DNA of 60,111 nt from a virus, in IMG/VR virus record IMGVR_UViG_3300013126_000034, positions 1 to 60,111 of that record; one strand, written 5' to 3'. Of this stretch, positions 16,159 to 23,446 are shown one piece after another. The notes under the pieces were generated by a model. That model did not search any database, was not told where the DNA came from, and was given only the letters and a program-made list of their open reading frames with translations. Numbering within the stretch: the first letter of the stretch is position 1; the number at the start of each line of letters is the position of its first letter. Position numbers and translations under genes: made by a program.

Positions 16159-16788
16159 ATGAGCCCAAACGACCCGGCGTTCCACGCCACCAATACACCC
16201 ACCCAGAACGACAACCAACCCGTCACTGGCCGACGTAAGTACGCGCACACTACGAAGTACAAGCCCATGTTCGACGAGGCGCAGGCCCGCGAGATCGTTC
16301 TCTGTCGCATGGACGAGATCAACCGGCCCGGCGGACCTCGCACCCTGAGTGTCTTCGCCAAGACCATGTACGAGTACGGCCTGAGCCGAAAGATCGCTTC
16401 CGTCTCGCTCCTGAGCCGTCTCCTGAGCGGGGAGCTGATCCCCAACCTGACGGACCGCGAGGGGCGACCGATTCGCTGGGACGACGTTCCTCGGGCCACC
16501 CGAGGACGCCGGGCCACGTCGAAGAGCGTGTCGAGCCAGATTCGCGAGCTCCGTCGCCACCTCACGCAGATTTCTCAGGTGCTGCGCGTGGTCTGCGACC
16601 GCATGGGCGTGGACGCCGACCCTTTCCCGGAGAAGGCCACCGAGGCGGAGGACGCCTACGAGCCCGACGACCTGCCGACCCAGAATCCTCCCGTCCCGCA
16701 GGTGAAGTACGTTGACGACCTGCCCGTCATCGTGACACCAGAAGACACGGTCCCGCAGCCCAGCGTCCCGCCGCCCCGCCGGAGTTAA
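16159..16788 (+). CDS. Early protein, possible DNA-binding
   Basis: A 209-residue protein, first gene of the rightward early block. No Shine-Dalgarno is visible. Residues 35-110 are basic and helical; SRKIASVSLLSRLLSGELIPNL (split here: a helix-turn-helix-like run from about 73 to 95) could bind DNA. A heptad-like helix follows (SSQIRELRRHLTQISQVL, about 124-141), then an acidic/Pro-rich tail. I recognise no family. Being first in the early block it may regulate host or phage transcription. Confidence 0.6.
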   Translation: MSPNDPAFHATNTPTQNDNQPVTGRRKYAHTTKYKPMFDEAQAREIVLCRMDEINRPGGPRTLSVFAKTMYEYGLSRKIASVSLLSRLLSGELIPNLTDREGRPIRWDDVPRATRGRRATSKSVSSQIRELRRHLTQISQVLRVVCDRMGVDADPFPEKATEAEDAYEPDDLPTQNPPVPQVKYVDDLPVIVTPEDTVPQPSVPPPRRS

Positions 16789-16824
16789 ACTTTTCGTTCC
16801 GTAACCACAAAACAAATACAGCAC

Positions 16825-17085
16825 ATGAAAACCAAACGTCCCGTAAATTTCCACAAGACGGTCTTTCGCGCCGAGATTGCGTTCCACGTCCTGCCCAGCG
16901 TTATCGCTCGTCTTGAAAACCGAGACCTCGAGTACGCGGTGTACGACGCGTTTGATGTCGCCGATAACTTCCTCGATCAAGTCGAGTACACTCGCGACCG
17001 CGACGCCAAACTCGACGCCGAGGTGCGGGCCGAAATTAAGCTGGCCGAGAAGCTGGCCGCGCAAAAGAAAAAGGCTCAGTCATGA
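16825..17085 (+). CDS. Small early protein
   Basis: An 86-residue charged protein from ATG 16825. It is largely helical with a Lys/Ala-rich C-terminus (LAEKLAAQKKKAQS). Its stop overlaps the next ATG (ATGA at 17082). Function unknown. Confidence 0.6.
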   Translation: MKTKRPVNFHKTVFRAEIAFHVLPSVIARLENRDLEYAVYDAFDVADNFLDQVEYTRDRDAKLDAEVRAEIKLAEKLAAQKKKAQS

Positions 17086-17300
17086 GCACCGAAGACAAGA
17101 TTCTCACGCTCCTTCTCCGCGATCTCCGCATCATGCAGGACGCCGAGGACGAGCGCAACGGCGACGCCGCGCCGCAGACCGCACGGCACGCGGCGGACAA
17201 GATCGAGGCCCTGACGGCCCGCCTGCACTGGGCGGAGCGCGACCTCATCGCGGCGAAGGCCGAGCTGCAGCGCATGCGGAAGGAGGTTGTTCTCCCGTGA
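17082..17300 (+). CDS. Small helical early protein
   Basis: A 72-residue protein, coiled-coil-like throughout: DKIEALTARLHWAERDLIAA at about 40-59 shows heptad spacing. Overlaps both neighbours by 4 bp (ATGA upstream, GTGA downstream), so translation is coupled. It is of the kind of small Ala/Glu/Arg helical proteins phages often encode near early genes. Function unknown. Confidence 0.6.
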   Translation: MSTEDKILTLLLRDLRIMQDAEDERNGDAAPQTARHAADKIEALTARLHWAERDLIAAKAELQRMRKEVVLP

Positions 17301-17827
17301 GCACCACACTCGAATCCACCCTCGTCGCGGAGATCGAATCGAAGCGGGCTCCCCGGACGCCGCAGGAGGTGATCGACCGGATGATCCATGTCTTGAACGC
17401 TGCGAACGGGCTGCGGTACGAGATCGCTCGGTTCGGCGACATTGAGCAGCAGCTCGAGGCCCTGCGGCAGAAGACGGAATCGCTCGTCCTGCGGGCCGAG
17501 GAGCTCGGCGATTTTGTGCGCCAGCATTTGTTCGAACCGCGGGTCAACTCGTGTGTCCACGAGACGGAGGAACTGGTGCAGAAAGTGCATCCGCTCGAAC
17601 GCGAGAACGCCGCGCTGCGTAACGAACTGGCGAGGTTGAAGAACCAGACCCAGTGGGAATGCCTTTGCGGAGGCACCGACTGCGAGGGGCAGAAAGAGAA
17701 TGCCGCGCTGCGCAGTCTAGCGCAGGCGATGGCCGAGGAAATGGAGCAGCACGGCGGCGAGATGGCGTTTGACTCGCTGACCAAGTTTCGCGCCAGTTCC
17801 ACAACGCATTCGGTGGCCGCGAGGTGA
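17297..17827 (+). CDS. Coiled-coil protein with CGGTDC motif
   Basis: A 176-residue protein read from GTG 17297, which overlaps the previous TGA; the open frame continues upstream but only as shadow of the preceding genes. Residues 45-75 and 95-115 are heptad-like. Residues about 119-137 carry WECLCGGTDCEGQKENAAL, which recurs nearly unchanged in the next gene. The three Cys in CxCGGTDC could bind a metal. Function unknown. Confidence 0.6.
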   Translation: MSTTLESTLVAEIESKRAPRTPQEVIDRMIHVLNAANGLRYEIARFGDIEQQLEALRQKTESLVLRAEELGDFVRQHLFEPRVNSCVHETEELVQKVHPLERENAALRNELARLKNQTQWECLCGGTDCEGQKENAALRSLAQAMAEEMEQHGGEMAFDSLTKFRASSTTHSVAAR

Positions 17828-17884
17828 CGGAGCGTGCAGGCATGCGCGACCCGGGCGGACCTTGGGCCGCGGAGATCGAGCACC

Positions 17885-18106
17885 ATGACCAATGACGAAC
17901 TGATCAACGCGCTGAAGCACGTCGCCGACGATCACCCCTGTTGCGCGGGCGCACTCCTCGAAGCAGCTGATCGTCTGAAGACCCTCGATTCGTTCGAGCT
18001 CGCGACGCGCTGGCAGTGCGTGTGCGGTGGCACCGACTGCGACGGCCAGCGCGAGAACGCCGTGCTCATTCAGCTTGTTCGAAATCTCATCAACCGTGGC
18101 CGCTGA
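17885..18106 (+). CDS. Small protein with CGGTDC motif
   Basis: A 73-residue protein from ATG 17885 (MTNDELINALK). It ends with WQCVCGGTDCDGQRENAVL, matching the C-terminal module of the preceding gene at 14 of 19 positions. The upstream part has HPCCAGALLEAADRL. It appears to be a shortened paralogue keeping the Cys module. It overlaps the next gene's GTG start by 11 bases. Confidence 0.6.
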   Translation: MTNDELINALKHVADDHPCCAGALLEAADRLKTLDSFELATRWQCVCGGTDCDGQRENAVLIQLVRNLINRGR

Positions 18107-18623
18107 CCTTCCAGTTCACCAATACGTCAACATAGACGCCGGTGCGATTTCCGACGGCCCGCAGCACGGCGTCTGGTTCGCCGTGCAGTGCAACGTAGGC
18201 GGCGTGTACGGTGGTCACGTCCTGCTCGACAACGGAGCCCTGTATCGAAACATCCCGCTGCACCACCTCTCGCACCCGCAGGCCCACAACCCGCCGTCCC
18301 ACAAGGCCGCCGACCTGCAACTCTGGGACTGCTATTCCGAAAAGTGCGAGGTGGTGGAGTACGACTACCTCAGAGGATTGCAGGTGCGTCTGTCCGGTTG
18401 GAAGACGGGGGCTTATCTGGCGACCATCATTCCCGCCGAGGACGCGTTCTCACGGCACCCGGAGCAGGCCAAAGAATTTGTAGTGGCGTGGATGGATACA
18501 GGTCGGCTGGTCATTCGGGCGACGAACGAGATCATGTTTTCCGACTGCTCGTTCATGAAACCGGACGCGAGCCCCTTGGGCCTCTACCGGCAGACCGTCA
18601 TTCCGTCCGTCGAGCGGCCCTGA
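18096..18623 (+). CDS. Protein of unknown function
   Basis: A 175-residue protein from GTG 18096. It has a mixed beta-rich pattern with many aromatic and His residues (HGVWFAVQCNVGGVYGGHVLL, split region about 25-45; HHLSHPQAHNPPSH about 53-66), and DCYSEKCEVVEYDY later. The His-rich loop might bind a metal. It is the last gene of the 16.2-18.6 kb operon, and a stable stem-loop follows the stop. I do not recognise the family. Confidence 0.6.
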   Translation: MAADLPVHQYVNIDAGAISDGPQHGVWFAVQCNVGGVYGGHVLLDNGALYRNIPLHHLSHPQAHNPPSHKAADLQLWDCYSEKCEVVEYDYLRGLQVRLSGWKTGAYLATIIPAEDAFSRHPEQAKEFVVAWMDTGRLVIRATNEIMFSDCSFMKPDASPLGLYRQTVIPSVERP

Positions 18624-18626
18624 GCG

Positions 18627-18682
18627 GTGCAGGGGCTGGCCCCGGGCCGTAGGAGGGAAGCCCCCGAGGCCAGCCATTGCAC
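18627..18682 (+). ncRNA. Nested stem-loop after the first early operon
   Basis: Four bases past the stop at 18623 the strand can fold as three nested stems: GTGCA (18627-18631) with TGCAC (18678-18682), CTGGCC (18636-18641) with GGCCAG (18668-18673), and GGGC (18644-18647) with GCCC (18660-18663). There is no T-run, so it is not a standard terminator. It may be a 3'-end stabiliser, a rho-type terminator element or a small structured RNA. Confidence 0.4.
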
Positions 18683-18849
18683 ATGAACGACACCCGGACC
18701 AGTGTGAGCACCACGTCCGGCCCCACCACCGTACGACCCGCCGACCCGCCGTCAAGCGGCCTTTCCGACCCGAGGACGCACAGGGCGTCCAAGTGTGTCC
18801 TCAGGCACAAATCGGGTCGTAAAACGCAAAGGACGGCGGCTGAGGGCAC
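18683..18849. other. Gap between convergent early operons
   Basis: A short reading frame from ATG 18683 can be followed on the plus strand, but it is Arg/Thr/Pro-rich, runs through the opposite-strand terminator and into the convergent gene, and has no ribosome site. I see no supported gene here. Confidence 0.4.
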
Positions 18850-18880
18850 AAAAAAGCCCCGAGCCGTGAAGCCCGGGGCC
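18850..18880 (-). terminator. Intrinsic terminator of the leftward early operon
   Basis: Minus strand: GCCCCG and CGGGGC (18879-18856, 12-nt loop) followed by TTTTTTG. It lies 6 bases past the stop of the last gene in the 18.9-21.9 kb operon. Confidence 0.85.
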
Positions 18881-18885
18881 AATTG

Positions 18886-19155
18886 TCACGCTTGCGCCTC
18901 CTCCGGCCAGTACTCGGGGTAGGTATCGACGAGGTCGCGGCCACTGTCCGTCACCTCCACCGTCCAGCCGTACCCTGCCCACCGGATGCCCATGTACGGA
19001 GCGGGCCGGTACACTTCTATGTACCCAGCCTGTTCGAGGTCGTCGAGGTGAGCGGACGGGTGGAGCGAGGTGAAATGGCGACCGGCGGAGTCGCGAGTGG
19101 TGAGGGTCGAGAGGAGACGCACGGCCTCCCCGATGCTGAGGATTTTCGTTTTCAT
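18886..19155 (-). CDS. Winged-helix-like small protein
   Basis: An 89-residue protein. Residues 5-50 are helical (IGEAVRLLSTL, SAHLDDLEQAGYI) and are followed by beta-like strands and an Asp/Glu-rich end. The pattern LDDLEQAGYIEV-turn-WTVEVTDSGRDLV resembles the recognition helix and wing of MarR/PadR-type winged helices, so a DNA-binding role is possible. It is the last gene before a strong terminator. Confidence 0.5.
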   Translation of the reverse strand: MKTKILSIGEAVRLLSTLTTRDSAGRHFTSLHPSAHLDDLEQAGYIEVYRPAPYMGIRWAGYGWTVEVTDSGRDLVDTYPEYWPEEAQA

Positions 19156-19180
19156 GGTAAAAAAAGTTCAAGAGTTGATG

Positions 19181-19405
19181 TTACCTGAGCGCGGCAGCGG
19201 CCTCGTCGTCGGTCAGGATGACGTCCCGACCGAGGTCGAGGTACGCGTGGCGACCGAGGCGGAAATTGTGGCAGTAGAGGTATCGGCGCCCGCGGGCGAC
19301 GAACGGGGTCTCGGTGCCGCCGCAGGCGGGCACCCAGCGATCCGCGCAGGCAGCGCGGGCGGCGTTGTATTCGATCTGGGAGGGGGTGAGGGTTTCAGTG
19401 GTCAT
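19181..19405 (-). CDS. Small protein with CGGTETPF motif
   Basis: A 74-residue protein. ACGGTETPFVARGRRYLYC, then HNFRLGRHAYLD, resembles a small conserved family seen on phages and plasmids, from memory and without a known function. It begins after CAACTCCTCACTCCC, a leader also found before the next gene upstream. Confidence 0.55.
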   Translation of the reverse strand: MTTETLTPSQIEYNAARAACADRWVPACGGTETPFVARGRRYLYCHNFRLGRHAYLDLGRDVILTDDEAAAALR

Positions 19406-19431
19406 GGGAGTGAGGAGTTGGGTGCTGCGGG

Positions 19432-19629
19432 TTAGCTGACCATAGCCCAGCCGGAGCCCAGCAGGTGCTGCTGGAAACCGAGGATCAGCGCGGTCCAGCG
19501 GCCTTTCGGCGTGCGGACGACGAGGTGACGTATCTTGGTGATTTCTGCGGCCTGCATGGCCTTGGCGAGGTTGGCTTCAGTGGCGTAGCTCTTAATGTAG
19601 GGGCTGTCGAGGTCGATGGCGGTGGTCAT
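19432..19629 (-). CDS. Small early protein
   Basis: A 65-residue protein from ATG 19629. The segment EANLAKAMQAAEITKIRHLVV then RTPKGRWTALILG looks like a helix followed by a beta hairpin, typical of small phage proteins of the RTPxGRWTA kind. The leader CAACTCCTCACTCAC directly before the ATG is shared with the 19405 gene. A 31-bp conserved element lies about 48 bases upstream. Confidence 0.55.
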   Translation of the reverse strand: MTTAIDLDSPYIKSYATEANLAKAMQAAEITKIRHLVVRTPKGRWTALILGFQQHLLGSGWAMVS

Positions 19630-19676
19630 GTGAGTGAGGAGTTGAGTGTTACGGACAGAGCAAAAGGCCCCTCGTG

Positions 19677-19707
19677 AATTATTGCAAGCACTATTTTCGA
19701 AAATCTT
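19677..19707 (-). promoter_or_regulatory. Conserved upstream element, copy A
   Basis: The plus-strand core TTGCAAGCACTATTTTC recurs at 21964-21994; over 31 bp the copies differ at only four positions. Each lies 48-67 bases upstream of a leftward early gene. A promoter or activator site for these genes is likely. Confidence 0.55.
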
Positions 19708-19825
19708 TTGGGGGCATTTGGACGCCGTCCAACTGGACAGTTGGACGCGGTATTTCGGTCCATCTTGCGAAATCCGGTTTACTAGAACCAAACGCATCCA
19801 AGCTTGCGTTTAGTCGCGCGAAACG

Positions 19826-20152
19826 TCACCGGGCACTCGTGAGCCGCACGAACGACGACTCCGGGAATGGTCTCCACTCCGCGGCCCGCGGACCCACGAC
19901 CCGCAGGCCCGTCGAATCCTCGACCGCGACGTAGTCGATCCTCGCGGCCAGCGCGATCTGGTAAAGTTCGTGGTCCCGTAGTTCGTGTTTCAATACGACG
20001 ATGAGGAGCCAGCCGTTCGAGTCGTCAGTGAGGTTGTGGGTCAGCTCCACGGTCCCGGGAACGACGATCGAAATGCCGGAGATGATGTTCCACATCTCGT
20101 GCGGCGAGCGCTCGCCAGCCTTCGTCTTGAGCGGGAAGTTTAGGGTCGTCAT
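19826..20152 (-). CDS. Small protein after the DnaA-like gene
   Basis: A 108-residue protein whose ATG (20152) overlaps the stop of the DnaA-like gene. It reads as a small beta-rich domain (ISIVVPGTVELTHN, WLLIVVLKHELRDHE, YVAVEDSTGLRVV). No family recognised. Coupled translation suggests work together with its neighbour. Confidence 0.55.
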   Translation of the reverse strand: MTTLNFPLKTKAGERSPHEMWNIISGISIVVPGTVELTHNLTDDSNGWLLIVVLKHELRDHELYQIALAARIDYVAVEDSTGLRVVGPRAAEWRPFPESSFVRLTSAR

Positions 20153-20520
20153 GGTTTGAGCCCGAGTGTATCTCGGAGTTTGAATACACGTTCGCGGAAT
20201 TTGCGGTTGGTTTCGAGGTGATTCTGGACCTGTTTCAAACTGTAGACGATGGAGTTTCTGGAGCGGTCAAAAAACAAGGCGAGACGGTTGACGTTGCGGT
20301 TGTTCAGATGCGCGAGGTACATTGACACCTGCCGTGCGCGGATCGCTTCATCGACTTTCGTGTGCCGGAAGATGAGCGAACGATCCACTCTAAAATCTTC
20401 CGCGGTGGCGTTGACGATGCGTTCGAGAGTGTCCGGGGAGTTGTCCCGCTGCACCTCCGACAAAACCGCCAGCGCACGCGTGAGAAGTTCGGTGGCCTCG
20501 GATACGCGTGGGTCGATCAT
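20149..20520 (-). CDS. Stand-alone DnaA domain IV-like protein
   Basis: A 123-residue protein from ATG 20520, after a good GGAGG ribosome site and overlapping the preceding stop by ATGA. Residues 33-120 follow the order of DnaA domain IV: VNATAEDFRVDRSLIF, then ARQVSMYLAHL (the conserved ARQ-AMYL helix), then NRLALFFDRSRNSIVYSLKQV, in place of the GRDHTTV box-recognition signature. The N-terminal AAA+ part of DnaA is absent. It may bind DnaA-box-like DNA at the phage origin or regulate transcription. The match is by eye and the key Asp-His of the host motif is replaced by Ser-Arg, so sequence specificity may differ. Confidence 0.65.
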   Translation of the reverse strand: MIDPRVSEATELLTRALAVLSEVQRDNSPDTLERIVNATAEDFRVDRSLIFRHTKVDEAIRARQVSMYLAHLNNRNVNRLALFFDRSRNSIVYSLKQVQNHLETNRKFRERVFKLRDTLGLKP

Positions 20521-20738
20521 GTTTTCCTCCGCCGGGACCGGATGTGGTTGCGGACGTTCGACTCGGCGAGCATGTCGTCGAGTAGTTGTCCGGGCGACAC
20601 GTCCGCGACGAACGCGAGGAAACGGAACGTGTCGAGCGTGTGTGGCCGCACGCGCCACGGGATCATCACGCCTCGACCGGTGGGGAGCGGGGGCCGACCG
20701 GGGCCGCGCTTGGCTGGGACACGGGACTTGGTTTTCAT
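20517..20738 (-). CDS. AT-hook small DNA-binding protein
   Basis: A 73-residue protein from ATG 20738. Residues 8-17 read AKRGPGRPPL, a canonical AT-hook core (RGPGRPP) that binds the minor groove of AT-rich DNA. The rest (about 24-60) could form a ribbon-helix-helix (MIPWRVRPHTLDTFRFLAF), and the end is basic. Overlap with the DnaA-like gene suggests a joint role, perhaps at the AT-rich region near 15.9 kb. Confidence 0.65.
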   Translation of the reverse strand: MKTKSRVPAKRGPGRPPLPTGRGVMIPWRVRPHTLDTFRFLAFVADVSPGQLLDDMLAESNVRNHIRSRRRKT

Positions 20739-20745
20739 GGGTGAA

Positions 20746-20786
20746 GAAAAAAGGGGGCGAGCCCGCACTAGCCGAGCCCGCCCCAT
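20746..20786 (-). terminator. Terminator after the DUF932 gene
   Basis: Minus strand GGGGCG (20785-20780) pairs with CGCCCC (20760-20755) and TTTTTTCTTC follows. It lies between the DUF932 gene and the AT-hook gene, so the operon is at least partly split. Confidence 0.75.
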
Positions 20787-20799
20787 AGTGGAGGTCAAC

Positions 20800-21612
20800 T
20801 CAAACGGTGACGGCGTCGGCGATGGACGCCGCGTGGTCCCAGAGCTGCGTGTTAATCCGCTGGGTGGCCGTCAGGCTCGTAACGCGGCGGACGTAACGTG
20901 TGGTGACACCCGGGACACGCTCGCCCTCGGCGTTGGTGCGGGCGAAGCTCGCCTCGAACCCACCCCGCATGATGGCCTCTTGAGCCCGATTGAACGTGGC
21001 CCAGAGGTTGCTACCCTCGTCGCCCCACCGGCGCGGCTGCAGCATGCCGAAATAATCCGCGAACACGGGAGCCGAGGTCTCGCTCGGCCAGCGGGCCGCG
21101 ACGGCGGCGACGGCGATTTGGCGACGCTGCTCGGGGGTCAGCTCGATCTGACGCCAGAGGTCCACGGTGGAGATGACGCGGTCGAAGTTCGCCCGGGCCT
21201 CACGCGCCCCGGCAACGATGCGGTCCTCCAGCCCACCGCCGCGGTGATAAAACACGCCGCCAACCACCTTGATCCCGGCGTAGAGTTGGTTGGTGCACGC
21301 GCTGCGCAGGAAGCCGCCGATGAGGCGGAACGCGTGCCCGCCGTCGCTGCTGTTGCTGAGACGGAGGAGCGGCGAGCCCTCGGCGTGCGTGGGCAGCTCC
21401 GGGTGCGTGAGACTGATCTCGTGCTTCTTGTGCTCGGGCGAGCCGCCGCTGCGGGTGCGGGGCTGGCGGGCGTCGGTGATGCGCCAGCCGTCCTGCTGCA
21501 GGGCGTCGAGGACGTGAGCGGTGGTGACGTGGCTGTAGGAGTCAGACAGGCTGGCGTCCGGCGAGACGGCGAACGCTGCGGGTGCGAGGTAACGGACAGT
21601 GTCGAGGTTCAT
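20800..21612 (-). CDS. DUF932 family protein
   Basis: A 270-residue protein with the pattern of the phage/plasmid DUF932 family: HEISLTHPELPTHAEGSP, then SSDGGHAFRLIGGFLRSACTNQ, an HRGGGLEDRIVAGA helix, ARW, RRWGDEGSNLWATFNRAQEAIMRGG (in two pieces), and LNTQLWDHAASIA near the end. The family is frequent on phages and plasmids; its function is not established. It has its own terminator. An A/T-rich stretch precedes the start (AAACCATAAACCAAAAAAGC). Confidence 0.8.
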   Translation of the reverse strand: MNLDTVRYLAPAAFAVSPDASLSDSYSHVTTAHVLDALQQDGWRITDARQPRTRSGGSPEHKKHEISLTHPELPTHAEGSPLLRLSNSSDGGHAFRLIGGFLRSACTNQLYAGIKVVGGVFYHRGGGLEDRIVAGAREARANFDRVISTVDLWRQIELTPEQRRQIAVAAVAARWPSETSAPVFADYFGMLQPRRWGDEGSNLWATFNRAQEAIMRGGFEASFARTNAEGERVPGVTTRYVRRVTSLTATQRINTQLWDHAASIADAVTV

Positions 21613-21654
21613 GTTAGTAGTAGTGCTTTTTTGGTTTATGGTTTCAGACGGAAA

Positions 21655-21897
21655 TTAAACCAGCGGGCCCAGCGTAGAGCGACTCTGGTGGTAGACACGC
21701 GCTGCGACGCGCCACGCGGCTCTCGCGGTCTCGGCGTTGCGGTCATAAGTCTGGACGACTCCGCGAGACACGCGGGCTACATAGTCGTCGCCCCGGTAGA
21801 GACTGACGCCGCCGTCCTCGACGACGGGCGTGTAGTCTGGGGCGAGACGCATGGCGGTGGCTAGGCTGCGGTGCTGTGAGGTGGTGAGGGTGTTCAT
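21655..21897 (-). CDS. Small early protein
   Basis: An 80-residue protein from ATG 21897, first gene of the leftward early operon. VEDGGVSLYRGDDYVARVSR suggests a small beta sheet, followed by an Arg/Ala helix (ETARAAWRVAARVYH). Function unknown. A conserved 31-bp element lies 67 bases upstream. Confidence 0.5.
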   Translation of the reverse strand: MNTLTTSQHRSLATAMRLAPDYTPVVEDGGVSLYRGDDYVARVSRGVVQTYDRNAETARAAWRVAARVYHQSRSTLGPLV

Positions 21898-22117
21898 GGG
21901 AGTGTGGTGGTGGTGGTGGGAGCGAGTAGTAGGTTGACGAGACAGAGTGGAGCAGAACCCAATAATTGTTGCAAGCACTATTTTCAAAAAACTTCAGAAA
22001 TTTTCCGATCTGGAAAACACAGTATACCAACGACTTACGAAACACTCTCTGTAGTGAAAGATGGATACCAACGAAAAAGGCGTGCTCCGCTGCGGCCCGC
22101 GTGCAGGGTAAACCGCA
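21898..22117. promoter_or_regulatory. Divergent early control region
   Basis: This 220-bp gap separates leftward and rightward early genes. It contains the second copy of the conserved element (21964-21994), a dyad TTTTCC-GATCT-GGAAAA (22001-22017), and the direct repeat ATACCAACGA (22024-22033 and 22065-22074). The ribbon-helix-helix protein encoded just to the right is a good candidate to bind the dyad. Confidence 0.5.
21964..21994 (-). promoter_or_regulatory. Conserved upstream element, copy B
   Basis: Second copy of the element at 19677-19707. On the minus strand it contains TTTTTTGAAAATAG, and TTGAAA would pass as a -35 box, but no good -10 is found at standard spacing. Confidence 0.5.
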
Positions 22118-22294
22118 ATGAATACGAAAATGTCTGTCGTGCTCCGACCGGAGCAAGTTGAGAAACTAAAAGCGTTCGCGGCGGAGCGCGACCTGTCGGT
22201 GTCCGACGTGGTCCGCGAAATTCTCCGCGGGTACGTGGCTGATGTCGCCGCCGAAAAACCGAAGGGGACCAACACCAAGAAGGGCCGCCGATGA
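22118..22294 (+). CDS. Ribbon-helix-helix (CopG/Arc-type) regulator
   Basis: A 58-residue protein. MSVVLRPEQVEKLKAFAAE followed by RDLSVSDVVREILRGYV is a textbook ribbon-helix-helix: a beta strand (SVVLRPEQ) for base contacts, then two helices, the second starting with SVSDVVREIL. The tail is basic (KPKGTNTKKGRR). It probably acts as a dimeric early repressor, perhaps of the divergent region just upstream. The next gene starts within its stop (ATGA). Confidence 0.75.
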   Translation: MNTKMSVVLRPEQVEKLKAFAAERDLSVSDVVREILRGYVADVAAEKPKGTNTKKGRR

Positions 22295-22683
22295 GCTTCA
22301 TGCGTGTTTACCCCGTGGATACAAGCACGGGCCGCGAGGCGTCGTGCGTCAGGTATTTCGAGCGGGTCTGCCAGCGGGCCGCGAAGGAACTGCTCATCGC
22401 CGACGGCGTGCAGTCGATGATACGTCTCGAACGTATTCCCCAACGACCCGCCGTCCCACGACCCAAGGGCGCACACGGCGCGGGAGTGGACTCAAAGTCC
22501 AACCTCGTCCCCGGCATGCGGGTGAGCCAGAAAGTCGTCGACGCGGCTCGTCTCTGGGCCACAACACCGCCGGACAAACGTCGCCTGCAGCCCGGTCTGG
22601 CCGAGCGGCTGGCCGTCGAGGCGGGTGTCGCCCGCGGCACGCTCACGCGTGTCGGTCGCCGCATCCTCAAAGGAGATTTGTAA
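22291..22683 (+). CDS. Early protein with possible C-terminal HTH
   Basis: A 130-residue protein, ATGA-coupled to the CopG-type gene. The C-terminal segment QPGLAERLAVEAGVARGTLTR (in part) fits a helix-turn-helix: LAERLAVEAGVARGTLTRV. The middle is Pro/Arg-rich. Regulatory function possible. Confidence 0.5.
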   Translation: MSFMRVYPVDTSTGREASCVRYFERVCQRAAKELLIADGVQSMIRLERIPQRPAVPRPKGAHGAGVDSKSNLVPGMRVSQKVVDAARLWATTPPDKRRLQPGLAERLAVEAGVARGTLTRVGRRILKGDL

Positions 22684-22685
22684 TT

Positions 22686-22871
22686 ATGTTCCCACTACTT
22701 ATTCTTGCGGTCTCTGTTTTCTCTTCCTGCGCGACCATCTACCTCATCGACGACGCCTACGAGGCTTACCTCGAAACAGCGCCTCTGCGTGAATTTATTT
22801 TCAAGGCCCTTTGTGCCGCCTCTGCACTCGTGCTCAGTGTCGCTCTCTGGCTGCTCGTCTACCTCACTTAA
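22686..22871 (+). CDS. Small membrane protein
   Basis: A 61-residue protein from ATG 22686, with AAAGGAG upstream. Two hydrophobic segments, about 2-20 and 39-60, flank a short acidic middle (DDAYEAYLETAP). It is an inner membrane protein of unknown role, expressed early, so possibly superinfection exclusion or host takeover rather than lysis. Confidence 0.6.
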   Translation: MFPLLILAVSVFSSCATIYLIDDAYEAYLETAPLREFIFKALCAASALVLSVALWLLVYLT

Positions 22872-22872
22872 C

Positions 22873-23418
22873 ATGCCCGACAAAAACTATCGCTCTTACG
22901 AAAACCTCGACGGTGTCACCGTCGAGAATTGCATACTGGTCCCTGACCATTCGACCTACAACGACACGATGAAGGTTTTCAAGTGCACGCACTCGACGTT
23001 CAAGGATTTCTACGTCGTCGGCTCCAAGGAAGACGTTCTTGATCTGGGGCGTGAGTCCTGCGCCAACCTGCTGACTGGTTTCCGGGTAAAGCCCGTGGGC
23101 CGGTACGTCGTGACGTGCAAGGGCGGGAGCCACCACAATTCGTTCACCAACTGGCTCCTCGAAGCGCACGGCGAGGCCGTTGATTTCGAGTTCGGGAATT
23201 GGCATTCCCTGAATTTCGACACGAGCCGCGACAACGTGCTGGCCAACGTCCGCGCCCTCGACGGCAAGCCCGTCACCTACTGCTACCGTTGGGGCTGCAG
23301 ACCCCTCTTCATCGACACGCCCGCCACGCATTTCTGGTGGCGTTCAGTTGGCCTCACCGTGTACTGGTGGGGCAAATACGTCGCGCACCGCATTCTCCGC
23401 GTCCCCGACAACTACTGA
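22873..23418 (+). CDS. Early protein with beta-helix-like repeats
   Basis: A 181-residue protein from ATG 22873. Short strands with regular polar loops (VTVENCILVPDHST, KVFKCTHSTFKDFYVVG, TCKGGSHHNSFTNWLLEA, VDFEFGNWHSLNF) suggest a right-handed beta-helix or similar sheet. The C-terminus is Trp-rich (FWWRSVGLTVYWWGKYV) and may touch a membrane. No family recognised. Confidence 0.55.
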   Translation: MPDKNYRSYENLDGVTVENCILVPDHSTYNDTMKVFKCTHSTFKDFYVVGSKEDVLDLGRESCANLLTGFRVKPVGRYVVTCKGGSHHNSFTNWLLEAHGEAVDFEFGNWHSLNFDTSRDNVLANVRALDGKPVTYCYRWGCRPLFIDTPATHFWWRSVGLTVYWWGKYVAHRILRVPDNY

Positions 23419-23446
23419 CGTCGTTTCACGCAAAGGAGGACAAGCC

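Noticed and set aside
18683-18922. Plus-strand short gene after the stem-loop
   Set aside because: No ribosome site, biased composition, and it overlaps the terminator and the convergent gene.
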